The notes: generated by a model not told the origin, from the sequence alone. A DNA stretch of 64,000 nucleotides from an uncultured Pseudothermotoga sp. (GCA_937995655.1 CALKJI010000001.1:62001-126000); one strand, 5' to 3'; shown: positions 24,499-34,200, counted from the stretch's first letter. Translations and numbers: made by a program.

Positions 24499-27129
24499 TT
24501 GAAAGACTTCTACAGAATGAAGGCTGAGGAAGTCTGTACAGATATGCAGGTAGATCCTGCGAAAGGACTTAGCAGTCAGGAAGCGAGAAAAAGATTTGAA
24601 AAATACGGTCCAAACGAGATAGTTCAGAAGAGCAGAAGAACTATCTGGCAAATGTTTTTCTCACAATTTACAGATTTTCTGATAATCATACTCCTTGCAG
24701 CAGCCGTAATCTCCATTCTTGTCGGTGAAGGCGTCGATGCCGTTTTGATAATCATAATCGTCCTTCTTAATGCTACATTGAGCACAATACAAGAATCAAA
24801 GGCAGAGAAATCCTTGCAGTTACTTAAGAAAATGGCTGCACCTATGGCAAAGGTGATCCGGGACGGTGTAGTACAAACAATTTCATCCAGAGAGATAGTA
24901 CCTGGCGATGTGATTTTACTCGAGACAGGTAATTATGTCCCAGCAGATGGAAGGTTGATCGAAGCTGTGAACCTCTCCGTCAGTGAGGCCGCCCTGACGG
25001 GCGAATCTCAGCCCGTTGATAAGATAACAGAGGCAATTGAAAGAGACAAACTCCCCATAGGAGACAGACTAAACATGGTTTACTCAGGAACGATAGTGAC
25101 CAAGGGTAGAGGTAAAGCCATCGTAACCTCCACTGGGAATGAAACCGAGCTGGGAAAAATTGCAAAGATGCTTTCTGAAATGGAAGAAGAACAGACACCT
25201 TTGCAAAAGAATCTAGAGAGATTGGGAAAACAAATAGGTGTAATAGTCTTAGCTATATGTGCAATTGTCTTCGTGGTGGGACTTCTCGAAGGAAATCCAC
25301 TACTTGAAATGTTCCTCACCTCGGTAAGTTTGGCCGTCGCAGCGGTTCCCGAAGGTTTACCTGCTGTTGTAACAATAGTTTTGGCACTTGGAATGTATAA
25401 CATGGCCAAAAGACATGCCTTGATTAGAAGGCTTCAAGCCGTTGAAGCGCTTGGCTCTGTCAACGTGATCTGCTCTGATAAAACTGGTACCTTGACAAAA
25501 AATGAAATGACTGTTATCAAATATTACCTGCATCCATCAATGTTTTTTGAACACAATCATGCAAAACAAAAGAACTCGAAATCCTTGCAAATGCTGTTAA
25601 CAGGTGCAGCACTGTGCAATGACAGTTTTATAACGATGAAAGATGGAAATCGCGTAACTTCCGGTGATCCAACAGAGATAGCTCTGGCAGTTGCTGCTTT
25701 TGATATGGGAATCGAAAAGACAGTTTATGAAAGTAAGATGCCACGTATTCACGAAATACCATTTGATTCTGATAGAAAGATGATGACAACGGTCCATAAA
25801 GATCAGGACAAGGTACTGTCTTTTACTAAAGGTGCCCCCGATTTGGTGATAAGAAACTGTAATAGATACATGTCAGACGACGGGCAGATCAAAGATCTCA
25901 CCCAAAAAGACAAGGAAGAGATTCTTCAGAGCAACACAAAAATGGCACAAGAGGGACTCCGTGTTCTAGCAATAGCCTTTAAGGAGGTTCAAAACAACCA
26001 TTTATCAAACCTCGAAAACGACATGATTTTTCTTGGGCTGATGGGTATGATCGATCCTCCAAGACCAGAGGTTAAAGATGCCCTCGAAAAATGCCAAACC
26101 GCTGGGATCAAAGTGATCATGATAACGGGGGATCACAAAGTGACTGCTCAGACAATCGCAAGCGAATTGAAGATCCTTGATCGTGACGATATGATTCTTA
26201 CCGGCAGCGACTTGATAGAGATGGATGTTGATCAATTGGTTAAAGTGATGGAAAAGGTTAAGGTCTATGCCAGAGTATCGCCGAACGATAAATTGAAAAT
26301 AGTAGAGGCTCTGAAGAAACAAGGAAGAATAGTTGCTATGACAGGTGATGGTGTGAACGACGCGCCTGCATTGAAAAAATCTGATATAGGTGTTGCAATG
26401 GGTATCACAGGCACGGATGTTTCAAAGGACGCATCCGATATGGTCTTAACAGACGACAATTTTGCAAGTATTGTAGCAGCAATTGAAGAAGGAAGGAAGA
26501 TTTTTGATAATATCAGAAAGGTCGTCTATTACCTACTATCTTGTAATATCAGTGAGGTTGCGACCATATTCATTTCAATACTATTAAGATTACCGCTACC
26601 ATTGATTCCTGTTCAAATACTCTGGATGAACTTAGTTACCGATGGACTTCCAGCCTTGGCTTTGGGAGTCGAGCCGGCAGAACCAGATATAATGAAAAGG
26701 CCGCCGAGAGATCCCAAAGAGGGTATCATGAGTAAGGATGTTTTGACAAACATCTTTATCGGTGGTCTAATTCTGTCGTTATTAACACTCTTTGTCTACG
26801 CCTGGGCTTTGATAGAACATGACCAGATTGAATTGCTCAGAACAATGGTCTTCTTCACGCTGTGTACAGGTCAATTGATCCACGCCTTTAACTCAAAGTC
26901 ATTGAGATTTTCATTGTTCAAGGTTGGAATCAAAAACAATCCAAAACTCATAATAGCATCTCTTGCCTCTTTTGCTATGTTGATCGCAGTTATATACACT
27001 CCAGGACTTCAAGATGTCTTTGGCACAACCAATCTCACAGGGAAACAGTTTGCTGTATCTATGATTGCCGCACTGACCATGTTACCTCTCTATGAACTAG
27101 TGAAGTTCATAAAATATAGAGGTAGGTAA
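24499..27129 (+). CDS. Calcium-transporting P-type ATPase (P2A)
   Basis: Membrane pump of 876 residues. The phosphorylation site is Asp327 in CSDKTGTLT, the actuator loop is AALTGESQPV, and the hinge is TGDGVNDAPALKKSDIGVAMG. Ion-site motifs are VPEGLPAVV in M4, NISEV in M5 and WMNLVTDGLPA in M6, as in SERCA/PMR1-type calcium pumps. A GTG at 24490 overlaps the ribosome site GAGAGGTGA, so TTG at 24499 is the start. TATAAT at 24462-24467 gives a likely own promoter, with a weak -35. Confidence 0.94.
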   Translation: MKDFYRMKAEEVCTDMQVDPAKGLSSQEARKRFEKYGPNEIVQKSRRTIWQMFFSQFTDFLIIILLAAAVISILVGEGVDAVLIIIIVLLNATLSTIQESKAEKSLQLLKKMAAPMAKVIRDGVVQTISSREIVPGDVILLETGNYVPADGRLIEAVNLSVSEAALTGESQPVDKITEAIERDKLPIGDRLNMVYSGTIVTKGRGKAIVTSTGNETELGKIAKMLSEMEEEQTPLQKNLERLGKQIGVIVLAICAIVFVVGLLEGNPLLEMFLTSVSLAVAAVPEGLPAVVTIVLALGMYNMAKRHALIRRLQAVEALGSVNVICSDKTGTLTKNEMTVIKYYLHPSMFFEHNHAKQKNSKSLQMLLTGAALCNDSFITMKDGNRVTSGDPTEIALAVAAFDMGIEKTVYESKMPRIHEIPFDSDRKMMTTVHKDQDKVLSFTKGAPDLVIRNCNRYMSDDGQIKDLTQKDKEEILQSNTKMAQEGLRVLAIAFKEVQNNHLSNLENDMIFLGLMGMIDPPRPEVKDALEKCQTAGIKVIMITGDHKVTAQTIASELKILDRDDMILTGSDLIEMDVDQLVKVMEKVKVYARVSPNDKLKIVEALKKQGRIVAMTGDGVNDAPALKKSDIGVAMGITGTDVSKDASDMVLTDDNFASIVAAIEEGRKIFDNIRKVVYYLLSCNISEVATIFISILLRLPLPLIPVQILWMNLVTDGLPALALGVEPAEPDIMKRPPRDPKEGIMSKDVLTNIFIGGLILSLLTLFVYAWALIEHDQIELLRTMVFFTLCTGQLIHAFNSKSLRFSLFKVGIKNNPKLIIASLASFAMLIAVIYTPGLQDVFGTTNLTGKQFAVSMIAALTMLPLYELVKFIKYRGR

Positions 27130-27135
27130 ACAACA

Positions 27136-27155
27136 TCCCCTCCTGTTGGAGGGGA
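27136..27155. terminator. Hairpin after calcium ATPase gene
   Basis: TCCCCTCC and GGAGGGGA form an 8-bp stem around TGTT six bases after the stop. It is not followed by a clear T tract, so it may be a weak terminator or an mRNA 3' stabiliser. Confidence 0.45.
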
Positions 27156-27188
27156 CTTACCTTTATTGTCCTTACAGAGCGCACAATC

Positions 27189-28883
27189 TCAACTTTGATT
27201 CTGGTTTTTTAGAACCTTTGCCTTTGCAGCGTTCCTGAGCTTTAAAGACCTTTCCACAAAGACTTTTTCTTTTGTCAAAGGATCGATCCCTGAATAATAC
27301 ATCGCTGTACTCATTGTACCTGGTGAAGGTGTAAAGATCTGTATCTGTTGAGGTCGATACTTCAATTTTTCTTCTATGAACCTTTTTAAGTGTTCATTCT
27401 CTTTTCTTGTTTCTCCAGGGTGTGCAACTATGAAATAACCTACCACATAACGCTGTTTGCCAGAAATTTTGGCATATTTTTCAAACCTCTCTTTGAATTC
27501 TAGAAAGAGTTCTACAGGAGGTTTTCTCATCAAAGTCAGAACCTTTGGATGTGAATGTTCTGGTGCAAGTTTGAGCTGTCCTGGTGTGAAATCAACAAGC
27601 CTTTTGATGAACAGATCTGCATCTGGATCATTCAAAACCAAATCGTGTCGTATGCCTGATGAAACGAAGACATTATTAACTCCCCCAAGAGTTCTTATTC
27701 TATCCAAGAGATTCAAATACTTCTCGTGGTTTGGTTTCACATTCACGCAGCTTTTTGGGTACAAACAAAGTTTCTCACACTGACCTTTTGTCTCCCTTAT
27801 TGAACAACTCGATCCGTACATATTCGCCGTGGGGCCACCCACATCTGTGATAGTCCCGCGAAAGTCCGGATGTCTTGTCAAAATCTTCACTTCTTCAACG
27901 ACCGAGTCGGCAGTTCTTGACATCACGTGGCTGGTCTGATGCTGCGCCAAAGCACAAAAAGAACATGATCCAAAGCAACCTCTTACACATGTTACAGAAA
28001 ATTGAATCATCCTTAATGCGGGCACAATCCCCATACTTTCATAGAAGGGATGTGTTCTTCTCTCAAAAGGTAGAAGATAGATTTTATCTAGTTCTTCTTG
28101 TTCAAGAGGCAGTTGTGGAGGGTTCTGTATGACATATCTACTATCTTGCCTCTGACATAGCGAAACATTCTTGAATGGATCTGTCATAACGGTATGTAAT
28201 CTCACGAATTCTGCGTATTTTGTCCTATCACGGGAAATTTCATCGAAATCAGGTAGTTCGTAACAAAAATTAGGTTTCCTTGAGCTCCACCAGACAATCC
28301 CACGGAGAGTCTTACATTTGTCTATATCATTGGTTTTGTCAAGCATCTGGGCAATTTCCAGGATGGTTTTCTCACCCATACCGTAAACAAGAATATCGGC
28401 TTTGGCATCAACGAGAATGGATTTTCTGATTCTATCAGACCACCAATCGTAGTGTGCAAAACGCCTTAAACTGGCTTCAATTCCACCAAGAATGATCGGG
28501 ACATCTGGAAAAAATCTCCTGACAAGGTTTGAATAGACAATGGTCGCACGATCTGGCCTTTTTCCAGCAATACCTCCTGGTGAATAGTCATCGGTTTTTC
28601 TTTTCTTCATGGAAGCTGTATAATTTGCAACCATTGAATCTACATTACCTGCGCTGATGCCAAAAAACAACCTCGGTCTGCCAAGGCGAGTAATATCCCT
28701 CTGGTTGTTCCAGTTTGGTTGAGCAATGATCCCTACTTTGAATCCTTTTGAAACAAGGTAATGTCCTATCAAAGCAACGCCAAAAGATGGGTGATCCACG
28801 TAGGCATCACCGGTGACCAATATGATGTCAAGCATGTTCCAACCTAATTTTCTTGCTTCTTCAGCGGTTGTGGGTAAAAACAT
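27189..28883 (-). CDS. YgiQ family radical SAM protein
   Basis: 564 residues of the UPF0313/YgiQ group. An N-terminal cobalamin-binding-like domain (DIILVTGDAYVDHPSFG) precedes the radical SAM cluster motif CVRGCFGSCSFCALAQHQ with the unusual spacing typical of the family. DVGGPTANMYG, LKLAPEHSHPKVL and YFIVAHPGET are further markers. The reaction is unknown. The ATG follows GGAAGTGATACT. Downstream there is no strong terminator on this strand. Confidence 0.93.
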   Translation of the reverse strand: MFLPTTAEEARKLGWNMLDIILVTGDAYVDHPSFGVALIGHYLVSKGFKVGIIAQPNWNNQRDITRLGRPRLFFGISAGNVDSMVANYTASMKKRKTDDYSPGGIAGKRPDRATIVYSNLVRRFFPDVPIILGGIEASLRRFAHYDWWSDRIRKSILVDAKADILVYGMGEKTILEIAQMLDKTNDIDKCKTLRGIVWWSSRKPNFCYELPDFDEISRDRTKYAEFVRLHTVMTDPFKNVSLCQRQDSRYVIQNPPQLPLEQEELDKIYLLPFERRTHPFYESMGIVPALRMIQFSVTCVRGCFGSCSFCALAQHQTSHVMSRTADSVVEEVKILTRHPDFRGTITDVGGPTANMYGSSCSIRETKGQCEKLCLYPKSCVNVKPNHEKYLNLLDRIRTLGGVNNVFVSSGIRHDLVLNDPDADLFIKRLVDFTPGQLKLAPEHSHPKVLTLMRKPPVELFLEFKERFEKYAKISGKQRYVVGYFIVAHPGETRKENEHLKRFIEEKLKYRPQQIQIFTPSPGTMSTAMYYSGIDPLTKEKVFVERSLKLRNAAKAKVLKNQNQS

Positions 28884-29137
28884 AGTATCACTTCCAAAAA
28901 CAGTCTAACAGAAAATTAGCAAAGAATTTTTAATCAATGAAGATAATAACAACCCACAGAATGTTAATTCAAATTCACATAAAATGGTTAATGTCTCAAA
29001 AATCAAAGATAAGAGAAGAAAAACAAAAGATTATAAAGAACAAGTCAAAAACATGAGGATGAAAGCAGATAGAAGTCGAATATTAATATTTAAAGCTATA
29101 AATTGAGAAAAGCAGTACTTGACTCCTTTGGAAGTTA

Positions 29138-29165
29138 TTGAAAAGGTTTTCAAAAACCTTTTCAA
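29138..29165. promoter_or_regulatory. Perfect inverted repeat upstream of LacI remnant
   Basis: TTGAAAAGGTTT and AAACCTTTTCAA are perfectly complementary around TCAA, ten bases before the ribosome site of the regulator remnant. It is a plausible autoregulatory operator. The rest of 28884-29188 is A-rich and shows no supported gene. Confidence 0.55.
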
Positions 29166-29188
29166 AACTAGATAGGAGGATTGCCATA

Positions 29189-29941
29189 TTGAAAAACAAA
29201 CGTACAAACGGCTTAGTAAATATCAAAAGTGTAGCACAACACGCGGGAGTCTCCATTTCAACTGTATCAAGAGTGATGAACAATACGCAGAGTGTTATTG
29301 AAGAGTTACGAACAAGAGTCAAGAACGCTATTGAAAAACTTGGTTACCATCCAAACCAAGTAGCAAGAAGTTTGAGGACCGGTTCGACAAAATTGATAGG
29401 TTTTATAATACCAGATATTACGAACCCAGCCTTTCTTTTGATGGTGAAAGGTGCCGAAGATTTTCTAAAGCGTAAGGGTTACGCTTTTATAGTCTGCGGA
29501 ATGGATCATAGCACCCGCGAGGAAACAAAATTGCTCAGAGCATTACTTTCTCAAAGTGTTGAAGGTTTGATCGTAACTTGCTCTGGTGGACAAAATTCAG
29601 ATTTCACGCAAATTGCTGAATCCAGTAGCATCAGGATGGTCTTCATGGACAGACGTTACGAAAATATGAATATACCATATGTAGGTGTAGATAATGCCGA
29701 TGGCTTACAAAAGATTACAGATTATCTCATAAAAAATGGCCATAGATCCTTTGTCTATCTGAGTGGTGAAAGAAACACCTCAAGCGCCAAAGAAAGATTG
29801 CGTGGTTTCATAAAAAGTGTCAAGGAACATGGAATAGAAGATTTCCAAGTAATGTATGGGAAATTCACCTTTGAAAGCGGTTATGAACTCACTAGAAAAC
29901 TGAAAAAAATTCCAGATGCCATAGTTGGAGGATTGGAATAA
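29189..29941 (+). pseudogene. LacI-family regulator, C-terminally truncated
   Basis: TTG at 29189 follows GGAGG; an earlier in-frame TTG at 29138 lies in the inverted repeat and is rejected. The first 60 residues are a complete LacI HTH and hinge (VNIKSVAQHAGVSISTVSRV). The effector domain follows normally through GVDNADGLQKITDYL and GYELTRKLKKIPDAIV, then stops after four more codons where a full protein would continue with the second ligand lobe for about 70 residues. At that point, near 29925, the DNA switches to a sugar-isomerase tail in another frame. A deletion joining two genes explains this best. Confidence 0.8.
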
Positions 29942-30350
29942 CAACTATGCTGAAGACGAAACGATACTGTTCCATTGCGGAAATTTCCCACCACGATTCT
30001 GTAGAAATACGCTATGCAGATGTGAAGGAACTACAGTTGGAAACCAAAATGCCTACGGTGCCTGTACAGGAAAGATAAAAAGTGGGCCATTCACATTCTT
30101 CAGATTGTCTACGGACGACTTCAATGGTAATCTCAAAGCATATGTAGGTGAGGGTGAAATATCATCCACAGACCCCAGGACCTTTGGTTCAAGAGGTATT
30201 GCCAAGATAAAGAACCTGGAAAAATTGATGAACTATATATTTCTTGAAGGCTTTGAGCACCATGTGGCGATAAATCTATCTCAAGTGGCCAGGTCTGTCA
30301 AAGAAGCATTGGAAAGGTATTTGAATATCAAAACCTATCTACACGAATAA
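29925..30350 (+). pseudogene. C-terminal remnant of an L-fucose-isomerase-like protein
   Basis: About 140 codons with no start of their own encode the tail of a COG2407-type sugar isomerase: DWNNNYAEDETILFHCGNFP, TTVGNQNAYGACTGKIK, GPFTFFRLSTDDFNGN, YVGEGE and EGFEHHVAINLSQVA. The N-terminal two thirds are missing. Between 29991 and about 30030 the plus-one frame reads HDSVEIRYADVK, closer to what such enzymes have than the Cys/Arg-rich in-frame reading, so two compensating frameshifts are likely. This supports decay and not a functional fusion. Confidence 0.78.
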
Positions 30351-30352
30351 GG

Positions 30353-30380
30353 AAGAGTGGAGATGGCTCTCCACTCTTTT
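30353..30380 (+). terminator. Terminator after isomerase remnant
   Basis: AAGAGTGGAGA and TCTCCACTCTT form an 11-bp stem around TGGC, followed by TTATT. It is three bases after the remnant's stop, so it probably belonged to the lost gene. Confidence 0.85.
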
Positions 30381-30397
30381 ATTGCTGGAATAACTCT

Positions 30398-32158
30398 CTA
30401 CGGAAGCTCAAAAATTACGGTCAGTACCCCATCTTCGTACAGAAGATCTTTTAAATTCAAATCTTCAAACAATGATTCATCGATTTCTTGATCTGTCTTT
30501 ATACTGAGTTTTACCGTCGTTTTATCGCCGGAAGGCTCCTGTTCATAGGTAATCATATCGAGCACATCATCGGGATAGTAACGATCGATATACCAGTAAA
30601 TCACCGATACCAAACTTTCTGGCGCAGACTCATAGTCTTCATAATAATACCTTATGCCGTTCACAAAATCGATCATTATCTGCTCCACTGAGGGTAGTTG
30701 ATATTTTTCATACCATTTTGTCACATATATAAATCTGTTTTCCTTGTCAATTCGAACACTATCAACTACCACACTCAGGCTCCTCATAACATCCTGTTCT
30801 GTCATAGTTTCGACAAGATCAGTTTCAACACCAACAGTTACAAGCCATCCACCATCTTCTTCTTTTCTCTCGTAAAAAACTCTTTCTAGAAAGTCCTCGG
30901 GAACAACGTCGAGTTCGACTACACGCTCTGGTGGATCCATGTACATGTAATAGCATTGAAAGTCGATAGAATCGATTACATTATTCAAAATCTTGAGCTC
31001 TTCCGGTTTTGGTAAGAATTCAAATAGAATCTCTTTCAAAACGTAGGAGATTAAATCTTTTGATAACTTCGCTTCCATTATTACCGAGCAATCTTTCCTA
31101 TACAGAGAAAGATCGGCAAATATACTCTCCTGATTGAAAATGATTTTACCTACTAATCCGCTCTCTAAAGGCACGAGATCCTTTTCATCAACATTCGGTG
31201 ACAAAATTTCAGCTATACCACCTTTTATTGGAAGTACTGCTATGAATTCGTCTGAATTCAAGTAGACAAAGTCCTTTGTTGTCCTGACAAAGCCTCCGAG
31301 TTCTTCAAAGTACTCGATCAAATCTTGCAATGCTTCTGCTCTAAATTCAAAGAACAGCGCATATTTCGATCCTTCCTCTGAGAAACTCAAAGAAACAGCT
31401 GAAGCCTTTGAAAAGATAAAGCTGAATTCTTCTATATCCAATTCGAATTCTTCCATTACCGAAGAAAACTGATTCAGAATTGACGATGTCATCGCTAAAG
31501 AAAACTGTGCATCCTTGAGTACTTTCAATCCCTCTGGCAAGGTTTGCGACCTAGCCCGATTTATCTCCCAGTCAAATCTAGAAAATTTGTTTGATCTTAC
31601 GAGAATTTTTGCAACCTCCGAATCAAAAACGACACTTACTTCATCATCGGTCGGTATACCTTCGTTGAAACCAAGCAGATGTAAAATTATTCCAATGACT
31701 GGGACAGTCTGAAACCTTGCATATACTGTGACATCTTCGTTTAACTTCATCATTGGTAGTTGGTTTTTGATCATAGCATTCACGTCATCGAACATTAATG
31801 GTGATACAAAATAGTACAGTCCGTTCGCTTCGATAGTCTGATGATCAGTTAGCAAGACGGAGAAATTTTTCTTAACCCAATCAGGATCGTCGGTAACTAA
31901 CGAAAGATCTAGTAAATTCTGAACATTTTCGATTTCTTCTGTTTCGACAAAACCCATCAAGCTTGAAAGCCTCAGTGTCATTTTGCCAAAGAAACAGACA
32001 AAACCTTCTGTTGGGTCCTTCAGTTTATTGCCCTGTGGTAGAAAAGAATTGAGCCTTTCGAAATCCTTCAAAAACAAGACATAATCTGCTGTGGCGGGGA
32101 CATAGGCAAAGGTATAAATGCACAGAAAGACCACTAAAAGGAAGAAACCCTTTTTCAT
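30398..32158 (-). CDS. Secreted protein of unknown function, 586 aa
   Basis: A signal peptide (MKKGFFLLVVFLCIYTFA) without a lipobox is followed by YVPATADYVLFLKDFERLN, then a long acidic protein with repeated beta/alpha segments. The opening resembles the N terminus of DUF3352-type secreted proteins, but this is weak. Two similar halves may exist, each with an FE/D-rich strand and LxxxF pattern, though I could not confirm a repeat. The ATG at 32158 is chosen over one at 32218 because AGGGAGGGATATTGC lies before it. It lies 101 bases downstream of another secreted-protein gene on the same strand. Confidence 0.8.
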   Translation of the reverse strand: MKKGFFLLVVFLCIYTFAYVPATADYVLFLKDFERLNSFLPQGNKLKDPTEGFVCFFGKMTLRLSSLMGFVETEEIENVQNLLDLSLVTDDPDWVKKNFSVLLTDHQTIEANGLYYFVSPLMFDDVNAMIKNQLPMMKLNEDVTVYARFQTVPVIGIILHLLGFNEGIPTDDEVSVVFDSEVAKILVRSNKFSRFDWEINRARSQTLPEGLKVLKDAQFSLAMTSSILNQFSSVMEEFELDIEEFSFIFSKASAVSLSFSEEGSKYALFFEFRAEALQDLIEYFEELGGFVRTTKDFVYLNSDEFIAVLPIKGGIAEILSPNVDEKDLVPLESGLVGKIIFNQESIFADLSLYRKDCSVIMEAKLSKDLISYVLKEILFEFLPKPEELKILNNVIDSIDFQCYYMYMDPPERVVELDVVPEDFLERVFYERKEEDGGWLVTVGVETDLVETMTEQDVMRSLSVVVDSVRIDKENRFIYVTKWYEKYQLPSVEQIMIDFVNGIRYYYEDYESAPESLVSVIYWYIDRYYPDDVLDMITYEQEPSGDKTTVKLSIKTDQEIDESLFEDLNLKDLLYEDGVLTVIFELP

Positions 32159-32259
32159 GCAATATCCCTCCCTTGGATTTTTTAAATGTCTATTCTTTTT
32201 TATTTTATATACTATCACTAAATTTTAGATAAAATGCAAACCATTTATCTCTCGAAGGC

Positions 32260-32925
32260 TTAAATCCCCGACGATCCCCTTCCAGTTCCTGGATGGTGGG
32301 AAGACTTTTTTGCCTGGACTGTCCCTTCAAAAATTACTCGGTATACTTCAAAATAGCCACGCTTTTTTTCTCCTCCTGGGCCAGAAGCCATAACCAGACC
32401 CCAATTCGATCCATCTTTGTAAATCCAACCAAAGGTTTTAGACCGAAGCCAGGTGTACCAGAAAGGTTTTCCGTTTTCATCAAGGTTATAGGGGGACTTA
32501 GGCCAGATGCAAAGGGGTGTCACAACAATGTGGTAGGATTTTCCGGGAACAAGACCCTTGAGCGTAATACTCTGAGGACTAGCTTGAATGTATGTGATGT
32601 TTTTCTCATCGGGGACATATTGAGCTGGATAATCACAAAAGTAGACTGGATACTGGTAACGAGAATCTCTAGTCCAGTAGGCTGTGGAAACTGGATCTTG
32701 TGGTTCCATGATGCTCACGCGATATCCCACCACAAGGCGCTTAAGGGGTAGGTAGTAAAAAACGATACCACCTGCTGAACCCTGGTCAGATTCTAGGATC
32801 GAATCTACTTCTTCTGTATAGGGCGCGAAAGTGATAGAGACTTCACCGTCAAAATTTTGGGAAAAAACATAGGAAAGACACATGGCACTCAAAAGTACCA
32901 GGAAAGACCAGAACTTCCGCAACAT
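32260..32925 (-). CDS. Secreted protein, fibronectin type III-like
   Basis: 221 residues with signal peptide MLRKFWSFLVLLSAMCLSYVF and then one beta-sandwich-like domain with GYRVSIMEP and LKGLVPGKSYHIVVTPL, the last being typical of fibronectin type III strands. It ends in a Ser/Gly/His tail. Function unknown; probably extracytoplasmic. GGAGGG lies six bases before the ATG at 32925, which excludes the ATGs at 32931 and 32991. It has its own good promoter. Confidence 0.8.
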   Translation of the reverse strand: MLRKFWSFLVLLSAMCLSYVFSQNFDGEVSITFAPYTEEVDSILESDQGSAGGIVFYYLPLKRLVVGYRVSIMEPQDPVSTAYWTRDSRYQYPVYFCDYPAQYVPDEKNITYIQASPQSITLKGLVPGKSYHIVVTPLCIWPKSPYNLDENGKPFWYTWLRSKTFGWIYKDGSNWGLVMASGPGGEKKRGYFEVYRVIFEGTVQAKKSSHHPGTGRGSSGI

Positions 32926-32973
32926 ACACATCCCTCCAATCCGCAATTTCCCCTTGGAAGGTGTACTTATTAT

Positions 32974-33002
32974 ATTATAATTCTTTTTCACAAATCTGTT
33001 AA
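32974..33002 (-). promoter_or_regulatory. Promoter of secreted FN3-like protein gene
   Basis: Minus-strand TTAACA (33002-32997) and TATAAT (32979-32974) with a 17-base spacer. The bases 33003-33184 beyond it hold nothing I can name. Confidence 0.75.
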
Positions 33003-33184
33003 AAGAGTATGATAAACACAGTTTCAGTTATCAGGATTACACGAATCTTTTCCTTCTGAATATTGGGTTCTGAAAGTCTGTTTATGCTTGTACATCTGAG
33101 TTATATCCTTTTCTGATTTTGTTGGTCACTGAAATTCTTTTCATGACAACCTAAAGGAGTGAAACAAAAATCAGGCATTTCATC

Positions 33185-33210
33185 AAAGCAAAGACAGCCG
33201 CAAGGCTGCC
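33185..33210 (-). terminator. Terminator of isocitrate-lyase-family gene
   Basis: GGCAGCC (33210-33204) pairs with GGCTGTC (33199-33193), one G-U, around TTGC, followed by TTTGCTTT, just after the gene's stop. Confidence 0.7.
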
Positions 33211-33213
33211 CCT

Positions 33214-34104
33214 TTATAGGGAATATTTCTTCTCTAGTTCGTTCCATCTTCTGATTCCCACAATTTCGTTGAACTCAGACCAGTTCACACCAAGTTGCGC
33301 GATCTTATCCATGTCATTGTGTTTCAAAGCTTCAAGCGCTTGGATCATGGCTTTTGTGGCTGGGTACAGACAGACCATCGGAACGGAGAGGTATTTCACT
33401 CCAACTTTTGCAAGTTCCCTCAAATCGAAATTAGGCGTTTTCCCGCCCGGAATGATATTAAAAGAAATTGGTTTTGGAACTTCACGAACAAGAGTCCTAA
33501 TCTCGTCCATAGACTGTGGTGCTTCAACGTATATGTAGTCTGCACCAGCCTCGGCATAGGCTTTTGCACGCCTAACAACCTCTTCAAAACCTGCCACACT
33601 TCGAGCATCTGTCCTTGCACCTATGACAAGCCAGGGGTTTTCAGAATTTCTTGCATCGACAGCAGCCTTTATCTTGCTGACCATCTCTTCAAGGCTCACT
33701 ATGCTTTTACCCTCCATGTGTCCACATCTCTTTGGCCAAATCTGATCTTCAAGTCGTACACCTGCAGCTCCAATCCTGGCAAAATTCTTGACAGCCCAAA
33801 AAGCGTTGAGAGCATTCCCATAACCTGTATCTATATCGGCATCGACTGGTAAATTTGTGGCGTTGACTATCGTTCTAACCCTTTCCAACATCTCTGCATA
33901 CCCAACCAATCCAATATCTGGTTGGCCTATCAGGGATGCCGAAATCCCATAGCCTGTGGTCCCCACAACCTCAAATCCAGCTCTTTCTATGAGTAGAGCG
34001 GAAAGAGCGTCATAAGCACAAACCCTGAGTGTCAAAGTATTCTCTCGGGCAAGGTAACCTCTGAACCTCTTTGCCTTTTGAACGGCGCTTTCAACAACGT
34101 CCAT
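33214..34104 (-). CDS. Isocitrate lyase/PEP mutase superfamily enzyme (methylisocitrate-lyase-like)
   Basis: A 296-residue TIM-barrel enzyme. It shows DADIDTGYGNALN for Mg binding and the catalytic KRCGHMEGK loop with the active Cys, as in 2-methylisocitrate lyase and oxaloacetate/dimethylmalate lyases. Also visible are IGARTDARSVAGFEEVVRRA and YIYVEAPQSMDE. Length matches PrpB. The reaction is probably C-C cleavage of a 2-hydroxy di- or tricarboxylate. It is divergent from tctCBA, with shared operator-like palindromes, so the transporter may import its substrate. The ATG follows AAGGAGGTGTTTGG. Confidence 0.85.
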   Translation of the reverse strand: MDVVESAVQKAKRFRGYLARENTLTLRVCAYDALSALLIERAGFEVVGTTGYGISASLIGQPDIGLVGYAEMLERVRTIVNATNLPVDADIDTGYGNALNAFWAVKNFARIGAAGVRLEDQIWPKRCGHMEGKSIVSLEEMVSKIKAAVDARNSENPWLVIGARTDARSVAGFEEVVRRAKAYAEAGADYIYVEAPQSMDEIRTLVREVPKPISFNIIPGGKTPNFDLRELAKVGVKYLSVPMVCLYPATKAMIQALEALKHNDMDKIAQLGVNWSEFNEIVGIRRWNELEKKYSL

Positions 34105-34136
34105 CCAAACACCTCCTTGATTGTGTCGTGTCTTGC

Positions 34137-34200
34137 TTGATTAATCATGTAACAATGTGTATAATGTATCATGTCACATATCATATATGATATCATATAT
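34137..34200 (+). promoter_or_regulatory. tctCBA promoter with nested palindromic operator
   Basis: TTGATT (34137-34142) and TATAAT (34160-34165) have a 17-base spacer. Two overlapping perfect palindromes follow: ATATCATATATGATAT (34178-34193) and ATATATGATATCATATAT (34183-34200). They cover the first transcribed bases and face both divergent genes; GntR/FCD regulators often bind such AT-rich palindromes, and one is encoded at the end of the operon. Confidence 0.7.

Noticed and set aside
29925-30350. Independent small gene
   Set aside because: Its sequence is the tail of a larger isomerase, it lacks a proper start and ribosome site, and it contains a frame-disturbed segment.
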